From Aporhodopirellula aestuarii (GTDB lineage: Bacteria; Planctomycetota; Planctomycetia; Pirellulales; Pirellulaceae), in assembly GCF_023701485.1 (NCBI RefSeq), contig NZ_JAMQBK010000021.1:62001-126000 (forward strand): a stretch of DNA of 64,000 nucleotides, written 5' to 3'. Below are positions 8,076 through 17,849 of this stretch, piece by piece; the first letter of the stretch is position 1, and every line of letters starts with the position of its first letter. The translations under genes and the position numbers were made by a program. A model generated the notes under the pieces. It saw only the letters and a list, made by a program, of their open reading frames with translations. It ran no database searches and had not been told where the DNA came from.

Positions 8076-10307
8076 ATGAATACCCAAACTCGCCATCCGC
8101 CGATTCCCTCATCACGTTCGTCCGTTCAGCCGCCGCCGGTGGTTAGCGCGCGCGAGTCGATGTTTGCTCAATTGAGCGACCGCGATCTTTTGGATGGCTG
8201 GAGAAAGGACCAGAGCCGGTTGGCGTTTGACGAACTCGTGTGCCGCTATCGCGTGATGGTGTTGAGCGTGTGTCGCCGTCACTGCCAAAACGAACAAGAC
8301 GCCGACGATGCGTTTCAAACCACTTGGGTTTGCTTGGCGCAAACAGCAAACCAAATCCGTCATCCCGAGCGACTCGTCGGTTGGCTGCACCGCGTCGCAA
8401 CCCGGGCCAGCCGGCTGACGGTGCAACAACGTCGGGGAAGCAGCCACGCAAAAACGCGGCGATGCTCAATGGATGCGATCGAACTCCATGAGATTCCCGA
8501 TCAACAAACTGATACCTTCGCCGAGTTAACGCGTCGCCACGAAGCGGCCGTTGTCGACGAAGAGTTAGCGGAACTGCCGGAGCACTACCGGACGGCAATC
8601 GTGATGCATCTGATGGAAGGACACAGTTACCAAACCATCGCTCAGCGGATCGAATCGACGGTGGGTGCCGTCCGCGGACATGTCCAACGGGGCAAGCAAG
8701 TCTTGGCCGGACGTCTGCGACGTCGCGGAGTCGTTCCCGTAATGGCATTCGCCGCCGCGCAAACTCTCCGCGTTTCGGAATCGGTCGCCGCCAACGTCAC
8801 GCAGCAATCGATTCCGGCAGACATTGAATTATCAACCGCTCAACCGGCCATTGATTCGGAAGATGGTAAATTACCGTTTGACCTCACTCCTCTTCTCTCG
8901 TCAGGAAATTCGATGTTGCGTCTCACGTCATGGACCGCCGCCGGTTGTCTTGCATCCGCAGCGGTCGTCAGCATCTGGTTAACGCAGGTCTCGGCGTTTG
9001 GTGAAAACGAAGCCAGGCCGCTCACGGTACGCGTCTCCGAAATCCCCAGCGGCAACGCGGATACGGGGGCACTGGTTGTTGGTCAGATCGCGGCTCCGGC
9101 CTCAACGAAATCACCCACCAAAAACGACTCGTCACCTTCGACGACGCCACTGGCGAAAGAGCCGGTACCCGAGACTGCACCGGAGCATCGCACCGAAGTT
9201 GCCCGAATCGTGGCAGAGAAGATGGATGATCTGGTGAGCATCAATCTCAAAAGTCCGGTTAGCAATCTCGATGAATCGTTATCCGATGCACTCGGGGTCG
9301 CCGTCCTGCTCGATCATCGAGCAGTCGCACTCACCGACATTTTGGATGATGGCACCGTCATCGAAATTTCGACGGAGAAACAACCGCTTCGCACGATCCT
9401 TCGAAAAACATTGGAACCGCATGGCCTGCGAGCGGAGGTGCAAGACGAGGGACTGGTGATCACGGCCGATTTCTCCGAGTTGACCCGACGTGGCATATCA
9501 ACTGATAAATGGATCGGAATCTCCGATGAACTCGTCGAACAGGTCGACAACGTACTCGCGGAGAAAATCGCTGTGGATTTCGTGGAGACCCCTTTGATGG
9601 AAGCAGTCGCGATCATCGCGCGTGAAACGAAGTTTCCGATCCGAATCAATTTGGTCGCGTTGGAGGAAATCGGCCTAACCGAGGACACCCCCGTCGAATT
9701 CTATTCAGGTATCTCCTCAGCTCCCGAATCGACCAGCGTTTTTGGGCCGTCTAATGACCCATTTGGCCCGTCGAGCACTGAGCCATCAAAAACATCGCAG
9801 CCGCAGCCATCCATTCGGAGGCTCAAGGCGATCGAATCCAAACCACCCGTCGACGAAAGCCGAAGCACACCTGTTCGGGTGATCCTCAACTCAATCCTCC
9901 GGCCGCTCGAACTGACGTACACCGTGCGTGATGAGGCCATCATCATCACGACATTGGAAGCTGCACAAGCGGACCTGCGACCGAGAATCTATTTCCTTGA
10001 AGGCACCGGCTTGCCGCGTGGTGACTACAACGTGGCAATCAATCTTATTCAGGCGTCGTTGGCAACCGACCAGTGGGAATCCCTCGGTGGTACGAGCACG
10101 ATCATGCCCATGGGCAGCGGCACGCAAGGCCGCCCAGCGTTGCTGATCAGCACCACGACCGCGGTCCATGACCAAATCGAATCGCTGATGCAATCGATGC
10201 GGGAGACGCACTTCGGGCCCGATCCGGTGTCGACCGAGCCGTCGCTTCCCCGTGTTGTTCCCCGCGCTGGATCGGGCGGTGGTGGATCGGGTGGTGGAAT
10301 GTTCTAA
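8076..10307 (+). CDS. ECF sigma factor fused to a membrane-anchored secretin-like domain
   Basis: This is a 743-residue protein. Residues about 40-118 match sigma-70 region 2 (FDELVCRYRVMVLSVCRRHC and DADDAFQTTWVCLA). Residues about 160-215 match region 4 (ELAELPEHYRTAIVMHLMEG, then SYQTIAQRI). One hydrophobic segment lies at about 284-304 (LTSWTAAGCLASAAVVSIWL). The remaining 430 residues follow this segment and should be outside the cytoplasm. They contain two modules resembling the short N-terminal domain of secretins and TonB receptors, ending VQDEGLVITAD (about 463) and VRDEAIIITT (about 625), and a Gly-rich tail. ECF factors with C-terminal extensions are known in planctomycetes. The layout suggests a one-protein sensor that must be released to act, which is inference. 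Confidence 0.85.
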   Translation: MNTQTRHPPIPSSRSSVQPPPVVSARESMFAQLSDRDLLDGWRKDQSRLAFDELVCRYRVMVLSVCRRHCQNEQDADDAFQTTWVCLAQTANQIRHPERLVGWLHRVATRASRLTVQQRRGSSHAKTRRCSMDAIELHEIPDQQTDTFAELTRRHEAAVVDEELAELPEHYRTAIVMHLMEGHSYQTIAQRIESTVGAVRGHVQRGKQVLAGRLRRRGVVPVMAFAAAQTLRVSESVAANVTQQSIPADIELSTAQPAIDSEDGKLPFDLTPLLSSGNSMLRLTSWTAAGCLASAAVVSIWLTQVSAFGENEARPLTVRVSEIPSGNADTGALVVGQIAAPASTKSPTKNDSSPSTTPLAKEPVPETAPEHRTEVARIVAEKMDDLVSINLKSPVSNLDESLSDALGVAVLLDHRAVALTDILDDGTVIEISTEKQPLRTILRKTLEPHGLRAEVQDEGLVITADFSELTRRGISTDKWIGISDELVEQVDNVLAEKIAVDFVETPLMEAVAIIARETKFPIRINLVALEEIGLTEDTPVEFYSGISSAPESTSVFGPSNDPFGPSSTEPSKTSQPQPSIRRLKAIESKPPVDESRSTPVRVILNSILRPLELTYTVRDEAIIITTLEAAQADLRPRIYFLEGTGLPRGDYNVAINLIQASLATDQWESLGGTSTIMPMGSGTQGRPALLISTTTAVHDQIESLMQSMRETHFGPDPVSTEPSLPRVVPRAGSGGGGSGGGMF

Positions 10308-10584
10308 AACGAACCGGTCATTGAAACGTTAAAGGCCCAAAAAGTTCTCTGCAGCCACCGCTGCCAGACGGTGGACCATCCAGCATACGCGTTTTGAATC
10401 CACCCTCCCGCTTTGCGAGAAAGATGGATGCGGTTGTAATCGGGGATTGGCCTGTCCAGGACGCTGAGATCGGCGTTCCCGGAGGAATAGGTGATACGAA
10501 AATCGCCTCGGCAACATCCGTGACGGCGGTGAGTCAAAGGCAATTTTCGGCACAGCACTTGGCCGTTTGCATGTTGTCGTGCGG

Positions 10585-11949
10585 TTACGCGAGGATGTCC
10601 TTGGCGACGTTACCGTGGACGTCGGTGAGGCGGAAGTCGCGGCCGGCGTAGCGGTAAGTCAGTTGCTCGTGGTCGAGCCCGAGTAGATGGAGGATCGTTG
10701 CGTGCCAGTCGTGGATGTGGCATTTGTTTTCGATCGCTTCGTACCCGTGCTCATCGGTGGCTCCGTAGCTGAAGCCGCCTTTGACGCCGCCTCCGGCCAT
10801 CCAAGTCGTGTAGCCCTTGTTGTTGTGGTTGCGGCCGTCGCCACCTTGGGCGGCGGGGGTGCGTCCGAACTCGCCGCCCCAAATCACCAGCGTGTCTTTG
10901 AGCATGTCACGCTGTTTAAGGTCTTGGAGCAGGCCCGCGATGGGTTGGTCGCACGCTTCGGCACGAGCCTTGTGGTCGACGGAGAGGTTGACGTGTTGGT
11001 CCCAGTTGCCGTGCGTCACTTCGATAAACCGTACACCAGCTTCGGCAAAGCGTCGCGCGAGCAAGCACTGTTTCCCAAAGCTCTCAGTCGCATTGTTGTT
11101 GATGCCGTACAAATTGAGAGTTGCCTCGGTCTCGCCAGAGGTGTCCATCAATTCGGGCATCGCGTCTTGCATGCGGAAGGCGAGTTCATAGGATTCGATC
11201 ATGCCTTCGATACCGGGTTGGTATTTTTCCCGTGCGAGCTTTTCTTCGTTAAGCCGTTGGATCAGATCGAGTTGCGTTCGTTGTTGCTTCTCAGACAGTT
11301 TTGGGTTGCGGATATCGGGAACGCTTTCGCCGCTGTTTCCGCGACCAAAGCGAGACGCTCGGCCGACCTTCGAGCCGCTATAAATCGCCGGCAAAAAGGA
11401 ACTGCCGTAGTTTCGTGAACTACCCGACGGTGGGTTCAATGAAATGAACCCGGGCAAACTTTCGTTCTCGGTTCCGAGACCGTACAGCGTCCACGCACCG
11501 AGTGAGGGGCGGATGAATTGAGCGGTGCCGGTGTGCATCTGGGTCATCGCACCGGGGTGCACCGGTTGGTCACACTGCATCGAACGGATCAGAGTCAGAT
11601 CATCAGCATGTTTGGCGACGTTAGGGAAAATGTCCGAGATCCACAATCCGCCGTCACCGTGTTGACGGAACGCCCAAGGCGATTTCAAGAGCGATCCGCC
11701 GTACTTGCCACGCTTTCCATGGTCCTTGGTGAGCTGCGGTTTGTAGTCGAATGTGTCGACGTGAGACGGACCTCCCTGCATGCAGAGAAAAATCACCCGT
11801 TTCGCGCGAGCGGGAAAATGAGGTGCTTTGGGGGCGAGCGGATTTGTCGAAGATGCGTCCGCAGCAACGCGTTGGCTGTGGAGTCCAGCGAATGCGAGGT
11901 ACCCGAAACCGGCAGACGTGGTTTGCAAGAGTTGACGTCGTGAGATCAT
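10585..11949 (-). CDS. DUF1501 domain protein
   Basis: This is a 454-residue protein of the alkaline-phosphatase-fold DUF1501 family, abundant in planctomycetes. A leader (ISRRQLLQTTSAGFGYLAFAG) with an RR pair suggests Tat export. Typical motifs are FLCMQGGPSHVDTFDYKP (about residues 53-70), FIEVTHGNWDQHVNL, VIWGGEFGRTPAAQGGDGRNHN and the C-terminal HILGL-like ILHLLGLDHEQLTYRYAGRDFRLTDV. Metal-binding Asp and His residues are present in these segments. It begins 12 bases after the DUF1549/DUF1553 gene, the usual pairing in planctomycetes, so the two are cotranscribed. The family function is unresolved; roles in polysaccharide or sulfate-ester breakdown have been proposed from genome context. 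Confidence 0.9.
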   Translation of the reverse strand: MISRRQLLQTTSAGFGYLAFAGLHSQRVAADASSTNPLAPKAPHFPARAKRVIFLCMQGGPSHVDTFDYKPQLTKDHGKRGKYGGSLLKSPWAFRQHGDGGLWISDIFPNVAKHADDLTLIRSMQCDQPVHPGAMTQMHTGTAQFIRPSLGAWTLYGLGTENESLPGFISLNPPSGSSRNYGSSFLPAIYSGSKVGRASRFGRGNSGESVPDIRNPKLSEKQQRTQLDLIQRLNEEKLAREKYQPGIEGMIESYELAFRMQDAMPELMDTSGETEATLNLYGINNNATESFGKQCLLARRFAEAGVRFIEVTHGNWDQHVNLSVDHKARAEACDQPIAGLLQDLKQRDMLKDTLVIWGGEFGRTPAAQGGDGRNHNNKGYTTWMAGGGVKGGFSYGATDEHGYEAIENKCHIHDWHATILHLLGLDHEQLTYRYAGRDFRLTDVHGNVAKDILA

Positions 11950-11961
11950 GGTGGTTTCCAG

Positions 11962-14541
11962 TTAATCGAGATAACGAAATTCGGCGGACGCGAATAAGCT
12001 TTGACAGAGTGCATCAATCGTTTCCTCGCCGCGAGATCGGTAACCGAGCGACGACGAAAACTCTTTGATGAACGATGCGGCGGCGGAACGTTCAGACGGT
12101 GTGGGCGGGCGACCGTAGGCCAAAATGAAGGCGTACTCGAGCCGGTCATTTGGCGAAGTACGTTCCCGGATCACACGATCTGCAAAGGCGGCGCTCTGTT
12201 GAATGACAAACTCATTGTTCATCATGTAGAGCGCTTGGTTGGCGGTATTGGATGATTCTCGCGTGCCGATGATGGCACTTGAGTCGGCAAAGTCGAATAC
12301 CGACAGCGACCGGGGCTCTTCGTCGCGAACGATCGCCAGATAAACGCTGCGGTGTTTCGAGTCTTCTTGATCGAGCTGTCCGGTCACTTGCCGGGCAACC
12401 GTTTCCGCTATCCGGTTCCGCGCCCCGCGTTGCATGCCCCGGAAATTCCGCGTCGCAGATTCAATCGCTTTGCGGGCGATGTCGCGTGGGTTTCCCAGGA
12501 CGCCGGCGGTGACGCGAGTGTATCCCGCCTCAGCGACGGCGGAGCCACGCGGGCGATTGAAATCGATCTCGCCGCTGATATTGAGCATCGCATCTCGGAT
12601 CGCTTCAGCGTCTAAACGACGTGGGTTTGCACGCCACAGCAAGGCATTGTCGGGATCGAACTCGTGTGCGTGTTGGTCGTATGCGGTGTCCATGCGATAG
12701 ATGCGCGAAGTCACAATGTCACGAATCAGCGATTTGGTGGACCAATTCGACTGCATGAAACGCACCGCCAAGTAATCGAGCAACTCCTCGTGACTCGGCG
12801 ATTGACCCGTGATCCCGAAGTCGTCTGTTGAGGTGACGATGCCTTGGCCGATGAGGTGTTGCCAAATGCGGTTGACCATCACTCGTGCGGTCAACGGGTT
12901 CTCCTCGCTACCGATCCATCGGGCGAGTTGGAGTCGTCCGCTCTCACGCGATTTGATCGACGGTTGAGTCGAGCAAAGGACTTGGGGGAATCCCCGTTGG
13001 ATGCTTTGGGCCGGTTGATCGATTTCGCCGCGTACAAGCAACCGTGCGTTGGACGGTTGTTCGCGTTCTTGCACGCCCATGCAGTAGCTCCGCGGCATGC
13101 CGTTTTCATCAACCACGGATAGCTTGTTCGAGATCGTAGACATTTCATTGGAGAGACGGATCCGCATCCTTTGCGCGTTGGCGACGTCGCCATCGTTGGC
13201 GGTGCGCCGCACGGATGAAAGTTCCTCCAGCTTCTCTTTCAGTTCGTCTTCAAGGTCTTTGAGTTCTTGTTTGGTGTACCGTTTGTCGAAGGGATTGGGA
13301 TCTTTCACCGGCAAGAGCAACAGGCTGCTGCTGCGGTTTGTCTGAACGCTATTGAAGCTTCCGTATTCCGATGGCGGGTTACCGAAGTAAGTCGTCATGT
13401 TCCCGAACACGCCAGCCAATGCGTAATAATCGGTCTGCGGAATGGCATCAAATTTATGATCGTGACAGCGTGCGCAGGCAACGGAGGCTCCCAAGAAAAC
13501 GCGAGTGGTTGCATCGATTTGTTCATCCACCAGATCGGCGGCAAACTGAACTCGGTTTTGTTCGTTGACGTTTTTGGGACCGATCGCCAAGAAGGTCGTC
13601 GCGATCAAGTTCTCAGCCCACTGTTGGTCCGTTTTGGCGGGCATCAGGTCGCCGGCGATCTGCTGTTGCACGAAGTGATCAAATGGTTTGTCATTGTTGA
13701 ACGAGTCGATCACAAAGTCTCGGTAACGCCACGCGTGTGGGTACGTCATGTTGACTTCGCGTCCCGTCGATTCGGCGTATCGCACGACGTCGAGCCAGTG
13801 TCTGCCCCACCGTTCACCAAACTGGTCCATGTCCAGCAAGCGATTGACCACGTATTCGACGGCGCGATCAGGGTTCGACTGCCAAAGGTCTGTGAAAGCG
13901 TCAATTTGCTCTGGCGTGGGTGGTAAACCGACCAAGTCAAAGCAGATTCGTCGCAGGACTTTGTAGGGTTCCGCGTCGGCGGCGGGTGTCAGGTCAGCCT
14001 GTTCGAGTTTGGCGAGAACGAAACGATCGATGTCGGATCGCGGCCAGTCTGTGTTGGCCACCTCGGGCGGCGATTGCTTGACCGGTGGTTGGTATGACCA
14101 AAAGCTCTCTCGGGCAGTTTGGATATCCTCGTCGGTGATAGATGATCGGATCTCGACCGTGTTGGTCACGCGTGGATCGGGTGCTCCCATTTCGATCCAC
14201 TGGCGAAAATCGTCGATCACGTTTTGGGGAAGCTTGCGTTTGGGCGGCATCACGAAGTCTTCGTGGATGATCGCGTTGTAGAGCAAACTTTCATCGAGGT
14301 CGCCGGGAACCACCGCGGGGCCGCTGCTGCCGCCAATGTGCGTCAGTTCTTGGGTGTCGAGGCGAAGCCCGCCTCGCACGTTGCCCGATTCGTTGGAGTG
14401 GCAACCGTAGCATTCGCGAATCAATACGGGACGGATCTTCGCTTCAAAGAACTTCAGTTGTTCGGGTGTGATCGTTTCCGCGTACGCGGAAACGGATACA
14501 CACACGAGCATCAGGAACGCCGAGAATCGGGAAGCAGCCAT
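11962..14541 (-). CDS. DUF1549/DUF1553 protein with planctomycete cytochrome-type heme domain
   Basis: This is an 859-residue exported protein with an N-terminal signal peptide (FSAFLMLVCVSVSAYA). The PSCyt1 domain has one c-type heme motif, CYGCH (about residues 43-47), and continues through FVMPPKRKLP. The PSCyt2 (DUF1549) domain starts at SDIDRFVLAKLEQ and includes LVGLPPTPEQIDAF and FGERWGRHWLDVVRYAES. A second CxxCH, CARCHDHKFDAIPQTDYYAL, lies near residue 355. The PSD1 (DUF1553) domain covers RVMVNRIWQHLIGQGIV to SRIYRMD. The domain order matches the standard planctomycete architecture, although the region between PSCyt2 and PSD1 is compact. It is cotranscribed with the DUF1501 gene downstream and probably acts in the periplasm in electron transfer; the substrate is unknown. 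Confidence 0.9.
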   Translation of the reverse strand: MAASRFSAFLMLVCVSVSAYAETITPEQLKFFEAKIRPVLIRECYGCHSNESGNVRGGLRLDTQELTHIGGSSGPAVVPGDLDESLLYNAIIHEDFVMPPKRKLPQNVIDDFRQWIEMGAPDPRVTNTVEIRSSITDEDIQTARESFWSYQPPVKQSPPEVANTDWPRSDIDRFVLAKLEQADLTPAADAEPYKVLRRICFDLVGLPPTPEQIDAFTDLWQSNPDRAVEYVVNRLLDMDQFGERWGRHWLDVVRYAESTGREVNMTYPHAWRYRDFVIDSFNNDKPFDHFVQQQIAGDLMPAKTDQQWAENLIATTFLAIGPKNVNEQNRVQFAADLVDEQIDATTRVFLGASVACARCHDHKFDAIPQTDYYALAGVFGNMTTYFGNPPSEYGSFNSVQTNRSSSLLLLPVKDPNPFDKRYTKQELKDLEDELKEKLEELSSVRRTANDGDVANAQRMRIRLSNEMSTISNKLSVVDENGMPRSYCMGVQEREQPSNARLLVRGEIDQPAQSIQRGFPQVLCSTQPSIKSRESGRLQLARWIGSEENPLTARVMVNRIWQHLIGQGIVTSTDDFGITGQSPSHEELLDYLAVRFMQSNWSTKSLIRDIVTSRIYRMDTAYDQHAHEFDPDNALLWRANPRRLDAEAIRDAMLNISGEIDFNRPRGSAVAEAGYTRVTAGVLGNPRDIARKAIESATRNFRGMQRGARNRIAETVARQVTGQLDQEDSKHRSVYLAIVRDEEPRSLSVFDFADSSAIIGTRESSNTANQALYMMNNEFVIQQSAAFADRVIRERTSPNDRLEYAFILAYGRPPTPSERSAAASFIKEFSSSLGYRSRGEETIDALCQSLFASAEFRYLD

Positions 14542-14598
14542 GATAAGTTTTTGTGAGATGAGAGGTTGCTGTTTACGGTCGCCAATGTTGCCGGATCG

Positions 14599-15033
14599 TT
14601 ATTCCGCTGCAGGTCGTTTGGGAAGGTCGCCACCCGCATCGGCATTGGTGTCGTTACCAAGGCGACGTCTGCGTTCTCCCATTTCGCGAAACTTCTGGCC
14701 GGCTTGTTCGCCGTCACGGGCGAACGGAGGACGGTTGCCTTCGCCTCCCATTTGGCCACGGCGTTCGCGCATCATGGTCAGCAACGCGGTCAGTTCTTTG
14801 GCGTCGAGTTTCTCGTCACCGTCCTTGTCGAATTGTTGAATCAAGCGGCCGACCATCTGTGCGGGATCCATATCGGTCATTCCACCGCGTGCTCGTCGCT
14901 CCGCACCATCCCGGTCTTGCCCCTTGGCATTTCCGTCTCGTTGGGCAAACGGACGGTTGGGCGTTTGGGCCTGAGTTGGGCAGGCGAATAAAAGGGCAAG
15001 CGAAACGGTCATTAGGGTGGCAAACGTCTTCAT
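14599..15033 (-). CDS. Exported EF-hand protein
   Basis: This is a 144-residue protein. The signal peptide is MKTFATLMTVSLALLFACPTQAQ. A canonical calcium-binding EF-hand loop, DKDGDEKLDAKE, lies near residue 85 and is flanked by helices (MVGRLIQQF and LTALLTMMRER). The rest is charged and low in complexity (Arg, Gly, Asp, Gln). The ATG at 15033 has a GGAGAT ribosome binding site five bases upstream; the longer frame lacks one. It precedes the DUF1549/DUF1553 gene by 57 bases on the same strand and may be the first gene of that operon. Confidence 0.8.
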   Translation of the reverse strand: MKTFATLMTVSLALLFACPTQAQTPNRPFAQRDGNAKGQDRDGAERRARGGMTDMDPAQMVGRLIQQFDKDGDEKLDAKELTALLTMMRERRGQMGGEGNRPPFARDGEQAGQKFREMGERRRRLGNDTNADAGGDLPKRPAAE

Positions 15034-15570
15034 GATTATCTCCAACGCGAACGGGAAAGGATTGACTGCACTCTTTTGAAACTCCATGTCGATTGCGATG
15101 TTTCGCAGATCTCATTTGATTTTGTTCCGCCACTAATCGTCTCGAAGTCATTAACGATTTCTCCGTGTTGATAAGGCCTGGTATGCCTCTCAGGTGAATG
15201 GGGCATCGTCTTTCTTATAGAAAAGGCGAGCTCCGTCGGGGACTTTTGTGATCGGTCGCGTCAGCCAACATCCGTCACAGGCCGGTGTCGCGTTCCGCCG
15301 GCAAGACGGGCACTGCTCAATTTGATCGGGCGGAAATCATTGAGACGAAACCAGTTGGGCGGGAGGCGGTTTCGATGCCGATCGCATGTTGCACCAGCGG
15401 TGAGTTTGTCAGTCCGCGGTATGGAGCCGTTTAGGTAGGAGTGGCGACCTCCCAAATCCAGTGCCTCGATAGCGTGAGACGAACCCTGAGGATCAGTACA
15501 CTGGGCGGATCCGTTCGCGAATCGGTTACACTCTGGGCAAGCCAATCGACCACTTTTAGATCTGGATACC
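15034..15570 (+). other. Divergent intergenic region
   Basis: This 537-base gap lies between the EF-hand gene on the minus strand and the PQQ-propeller gene on the plus strand, so both promoters should lie here. Short open frames in it show no start signal or motif. I see no repeat or RNA gene. Confidence 0.4.
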
Positions 15571-16866
15571 ATGACCAAATACGATGCCCGTTTGCGAGAT
15601 CTCCTCGTCTTGTTTTTATTCTGCGTGACACCGCTCGCCAACGACGCGTGGGCGGATTGGCCGAGTTGGCGAGGTATCGATGACCACGGCAGTCGGTCGG
15701 ATGGGAATTATCCCGCCGTGCTCGATGAGTCGACAATGCGTTGGAGTGCGCCGCTGCCAGGCAAAGGATGTTCGACCCCGATCCTATTCGGTCAGAACCT
15801 TTACTTGACCGCGCCTGTGGACGGCAAAGATTCCATTTTGTCGATCGACACGTCGGGGGCTCAGCGCTGGAGCACTTCGTTTGCGACGGAAGTTTCGGGC
15901 AAGCATCGAAACGGCTCCGGTTGCAACGCCTCGCCCGTGACGGATGGCCAGGGGGTGTTCGCTTATTTCAAAAGCGGAACGTTAGCCGCCGTTGAGCTGG
16001 ATGGGACGGAGCGTTGGACGATGAATCTTGTTGAGCGGTTTGGACCGGATCAACGGTTCTGGGACCACGGGACTTCGCCGGTCCTCACCCAAAATCATGT
16101 CGTGATCGCGCGGATGCATGCCGGTGATTCCTGGGTGGCGGCGTTTGACAAAGTGAGCGGCGAATTGGCGTGGAAGGTTGCGCGAAATTACAAGGTGCCA
16201 AAAGAATGTGACCAGTGTTACACGACTCCGCTGGTGATCCGACATTCTGACCGCGAAGCGATTCTCGTTTGGGGAGCCGAACATGTCACGATTCATGACG
16301 TTTCAGACGGCAAAGAGCTTTGGTCGTGTGGCCGCTTTAATCCTGATGCCAACATGCTTTGGCCCGCGATCGCGACGCCGGTGATTGTCGACGACGTCGC
16401 GGTGGTTTGTTTTGGACGAAATGACCGCGGGACGCCGCAGTTACATGGCATACGGCTGGACGGCAGTGGTGACGTCACCGAAACGAATCATGTTTGGTTC
16501 CGCGACGACATCAGTTCCTTTGTGCCCTCGCCCGCGGTGTACGAAGGACGTGTGTATCTTTTGCGTGACAAAGGTGAGGTCGAATGTCTCGATCCGGCGA
16601 CGGGTGAAACGATTTGGAGCGACCGCCTACCCAAAAATCGGGCGGACTATTACGCCTCACCGCTGATCGCGGGCGGTAAACTCTACGCGGCTCGCGAAGA
16701 CGGTGTCGTGTTTGTGGTGGATATCTCGAACGACCGATTGGAAATGCTCTCCGAGAAGGACTTCGGCGAACCTGTGATCGGATCTCCCATCCCCGGTGAC
16801 GATTGCTTGTATATCCGCGGCGAAGACCATCTGTTCTGCTTCGCAACCGCAGGCAAGGCCAACTGA
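15571..16866 (+). CDS. PQQ-binding-like beta-propeller protein
   Basis: This is a 431-residue exported protein. The signal peptide (LRDLLVLFLFCVTPLANDAWA) is followed at once by DWPSWRG, the usual start of planctomycete WD/PQQ-like propellers. Repeated blade motifs follow: GQNLYLTAPVDGKDSILSID, GTLAAVELDGTERW, DSWVAAFDKVSGELAWKV, GEVECLDPATGETIWSD and GKLYAAREDGVVFVVD. These Trp-docking blades build an eight-bladed propeller in the BamB/alcohol-dehydrogenase fold, but the catalytic PQQ residues of true dehydrogenases are not evident. It is probably a periplasmic binding or scaffold protein. Confidence 0.85.
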   Translation: MTKYDARLRDLLVLFLFCVTPLANDAWADWPSWRGIDDHGSRSDGNYPAVLDESTMRWSAPLPGKGCSTPILFGQNLYLTAPVDGKDSILSIDTSGAQRWSTSFATEVSGKHRNGSGCNASPVTDGQGVFAYFKSGTLAAVELDGTERWTMNLVERFGPDQRFWDHGTSPVLTQNHVVIARMHAGDSWVAAFDKVSGELAWKVARNYKVPKECDQCYTTPLVIRHSDREAILVWGAEHVTIHDVSDGKELWSCGRFNPDANMLWPAIATPVIVDDVAVVCFGRNDRGTPQLHGIRLDGSGDVTETNHVWFRDDISSFVPSPAVYEGRVYLLRDKGEVECLDPATGETIWSDRLPKNRADYYASPLIAGGKLYAAREDGVVFVVDISNDRLEMLSEKDFGEPVIGSPIPGDDCLYIRGEDHLFCFATAGKAN

Positions 16867-17012
16867 CTTCGCCGCGGAAGCAAAATTAATTGAACCCGTC
16901 GACCGGTAACGATACCGGCGATCGCACGTTCAGCGTCTTGGCGGCGAGTGTGCTTGCCGCTTCATCAATGAAGGCTGTGCGACGTGTCGTGAGGCAGCGT
17001 CGGGATGCTTGT

Positions 17013-17849
17013 TCAGCAAATCGAATAGCGGTCGATGATATCGGCGAGAAAATCATGCTGGTCTCGTGCCCAGTGCTCATCGGAAAATATCTCGACCTCG
17101 TTCCAGCCGGAGAAGCCGGCGGCTTCCACCATTTTGCGGATGCCTTTGATGTCGATACAGCCATCGCCCATGAGAGCTCTGTCGTTGAGAAAGTCGCGGG
17201 TGGGGACTCGCCAATCGCAGAGGTGGAATCCAAAGATCGCATCGAGTTTACCGAGGAGTTCAATCTCACGTTCGAGATCGGGATCCCACCAAGTATGGTA
17301 GACATCCAACGCGACACCGAGCATTCGATTACGAATCGATTCGCACATCATGCGGGCATCGGCGAGTCGATTGATGCAGCTTTTGTCTGCCGCGTACATT
17401 GGGTGCAGCGGTTCGATAGCGATCTGCACGTTGTGTGACTCGGCGTCTGGCATCAATTGCTCGATGCCGTCTTGCACCCAACCGCGTTGGCGATCGAGCG
17501 GTTCGCCCGGTGTCGCGCCGACGACGAGGACTAACATGTCCGCCGAAATCTCGGCTGCCGTTTCGATCAATTTGCGATTGTGATCGATCCGCCGGGCTCG
17601 TTCGCTGGCTTCGGAATCACAAAAGAACCCGCCGCGAACGAGTGCGGGAACTTTGAGCCCCGCTGCTTGCACAGCTTGGTTGACTTCGGCGTTTGACATG
17701 CCTTCAATCGCTTCGACCCAGATGCTGATCCCGCCGACGCCCGCCGCCGCGTAATTTTCCAACGCGACAGGCAAGGTCCAGGGTTTGGTCGTGATCGTAT
17801 GGATGGCCAAACGATCGAGCGTCGTGGCATCGTTAACGTTAGTGTGCAT
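17013..17849 (-). CDS. Sugar phosphate isomerase/epimerase-like TIM-barrel protein
   Basis: This is a 278-residue protein of the xylose-isomerase-like TIM-barrel superfamily. Key segments are [14 protein letters not shown] near the N-terminus, [13 protein letters not shown] (metal-site Glu), [12 protein letters not shown] (Asp-x-x-His), [10 protein letters not shown] and [14 protein letters not shown] (C-terminal metal-site Glu). The coding region overlaps the end of the upstream Gfo/Idh/MocA gene by 11 bases, indicating translational coupling. With the DHDPS-like and oxidoreductase genes it forms a three-gene catabolic operon, most likely for a sugar acid or modified sugar. The substrate is not determinable. 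Confidence 0.85.
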   Translation of the reverse strand: MHTNVNDATTLDRLAIHTITTKPWTLPVALENYAAAGVGGISIWVEAIEGMSNAEVNQAVQAAGLKVPALVRGGFFCDSEASERARRIDHNRKLIETAAEISADMLVLVVGATPGEPLDRQRGWVQDGIEQLMPDAESHNVQIAIEPLHPMYAADKSCINRLADARMMCESIRNRMLGVALDVYHTWWDPDLEREIELLGKLDAIFGFHLCDWRVPTRDFLNDRALMGDGCIDIKGIRKMVEAAGFSGWNEVEIFSDEHWARDQHDFLADIIDRYSIC

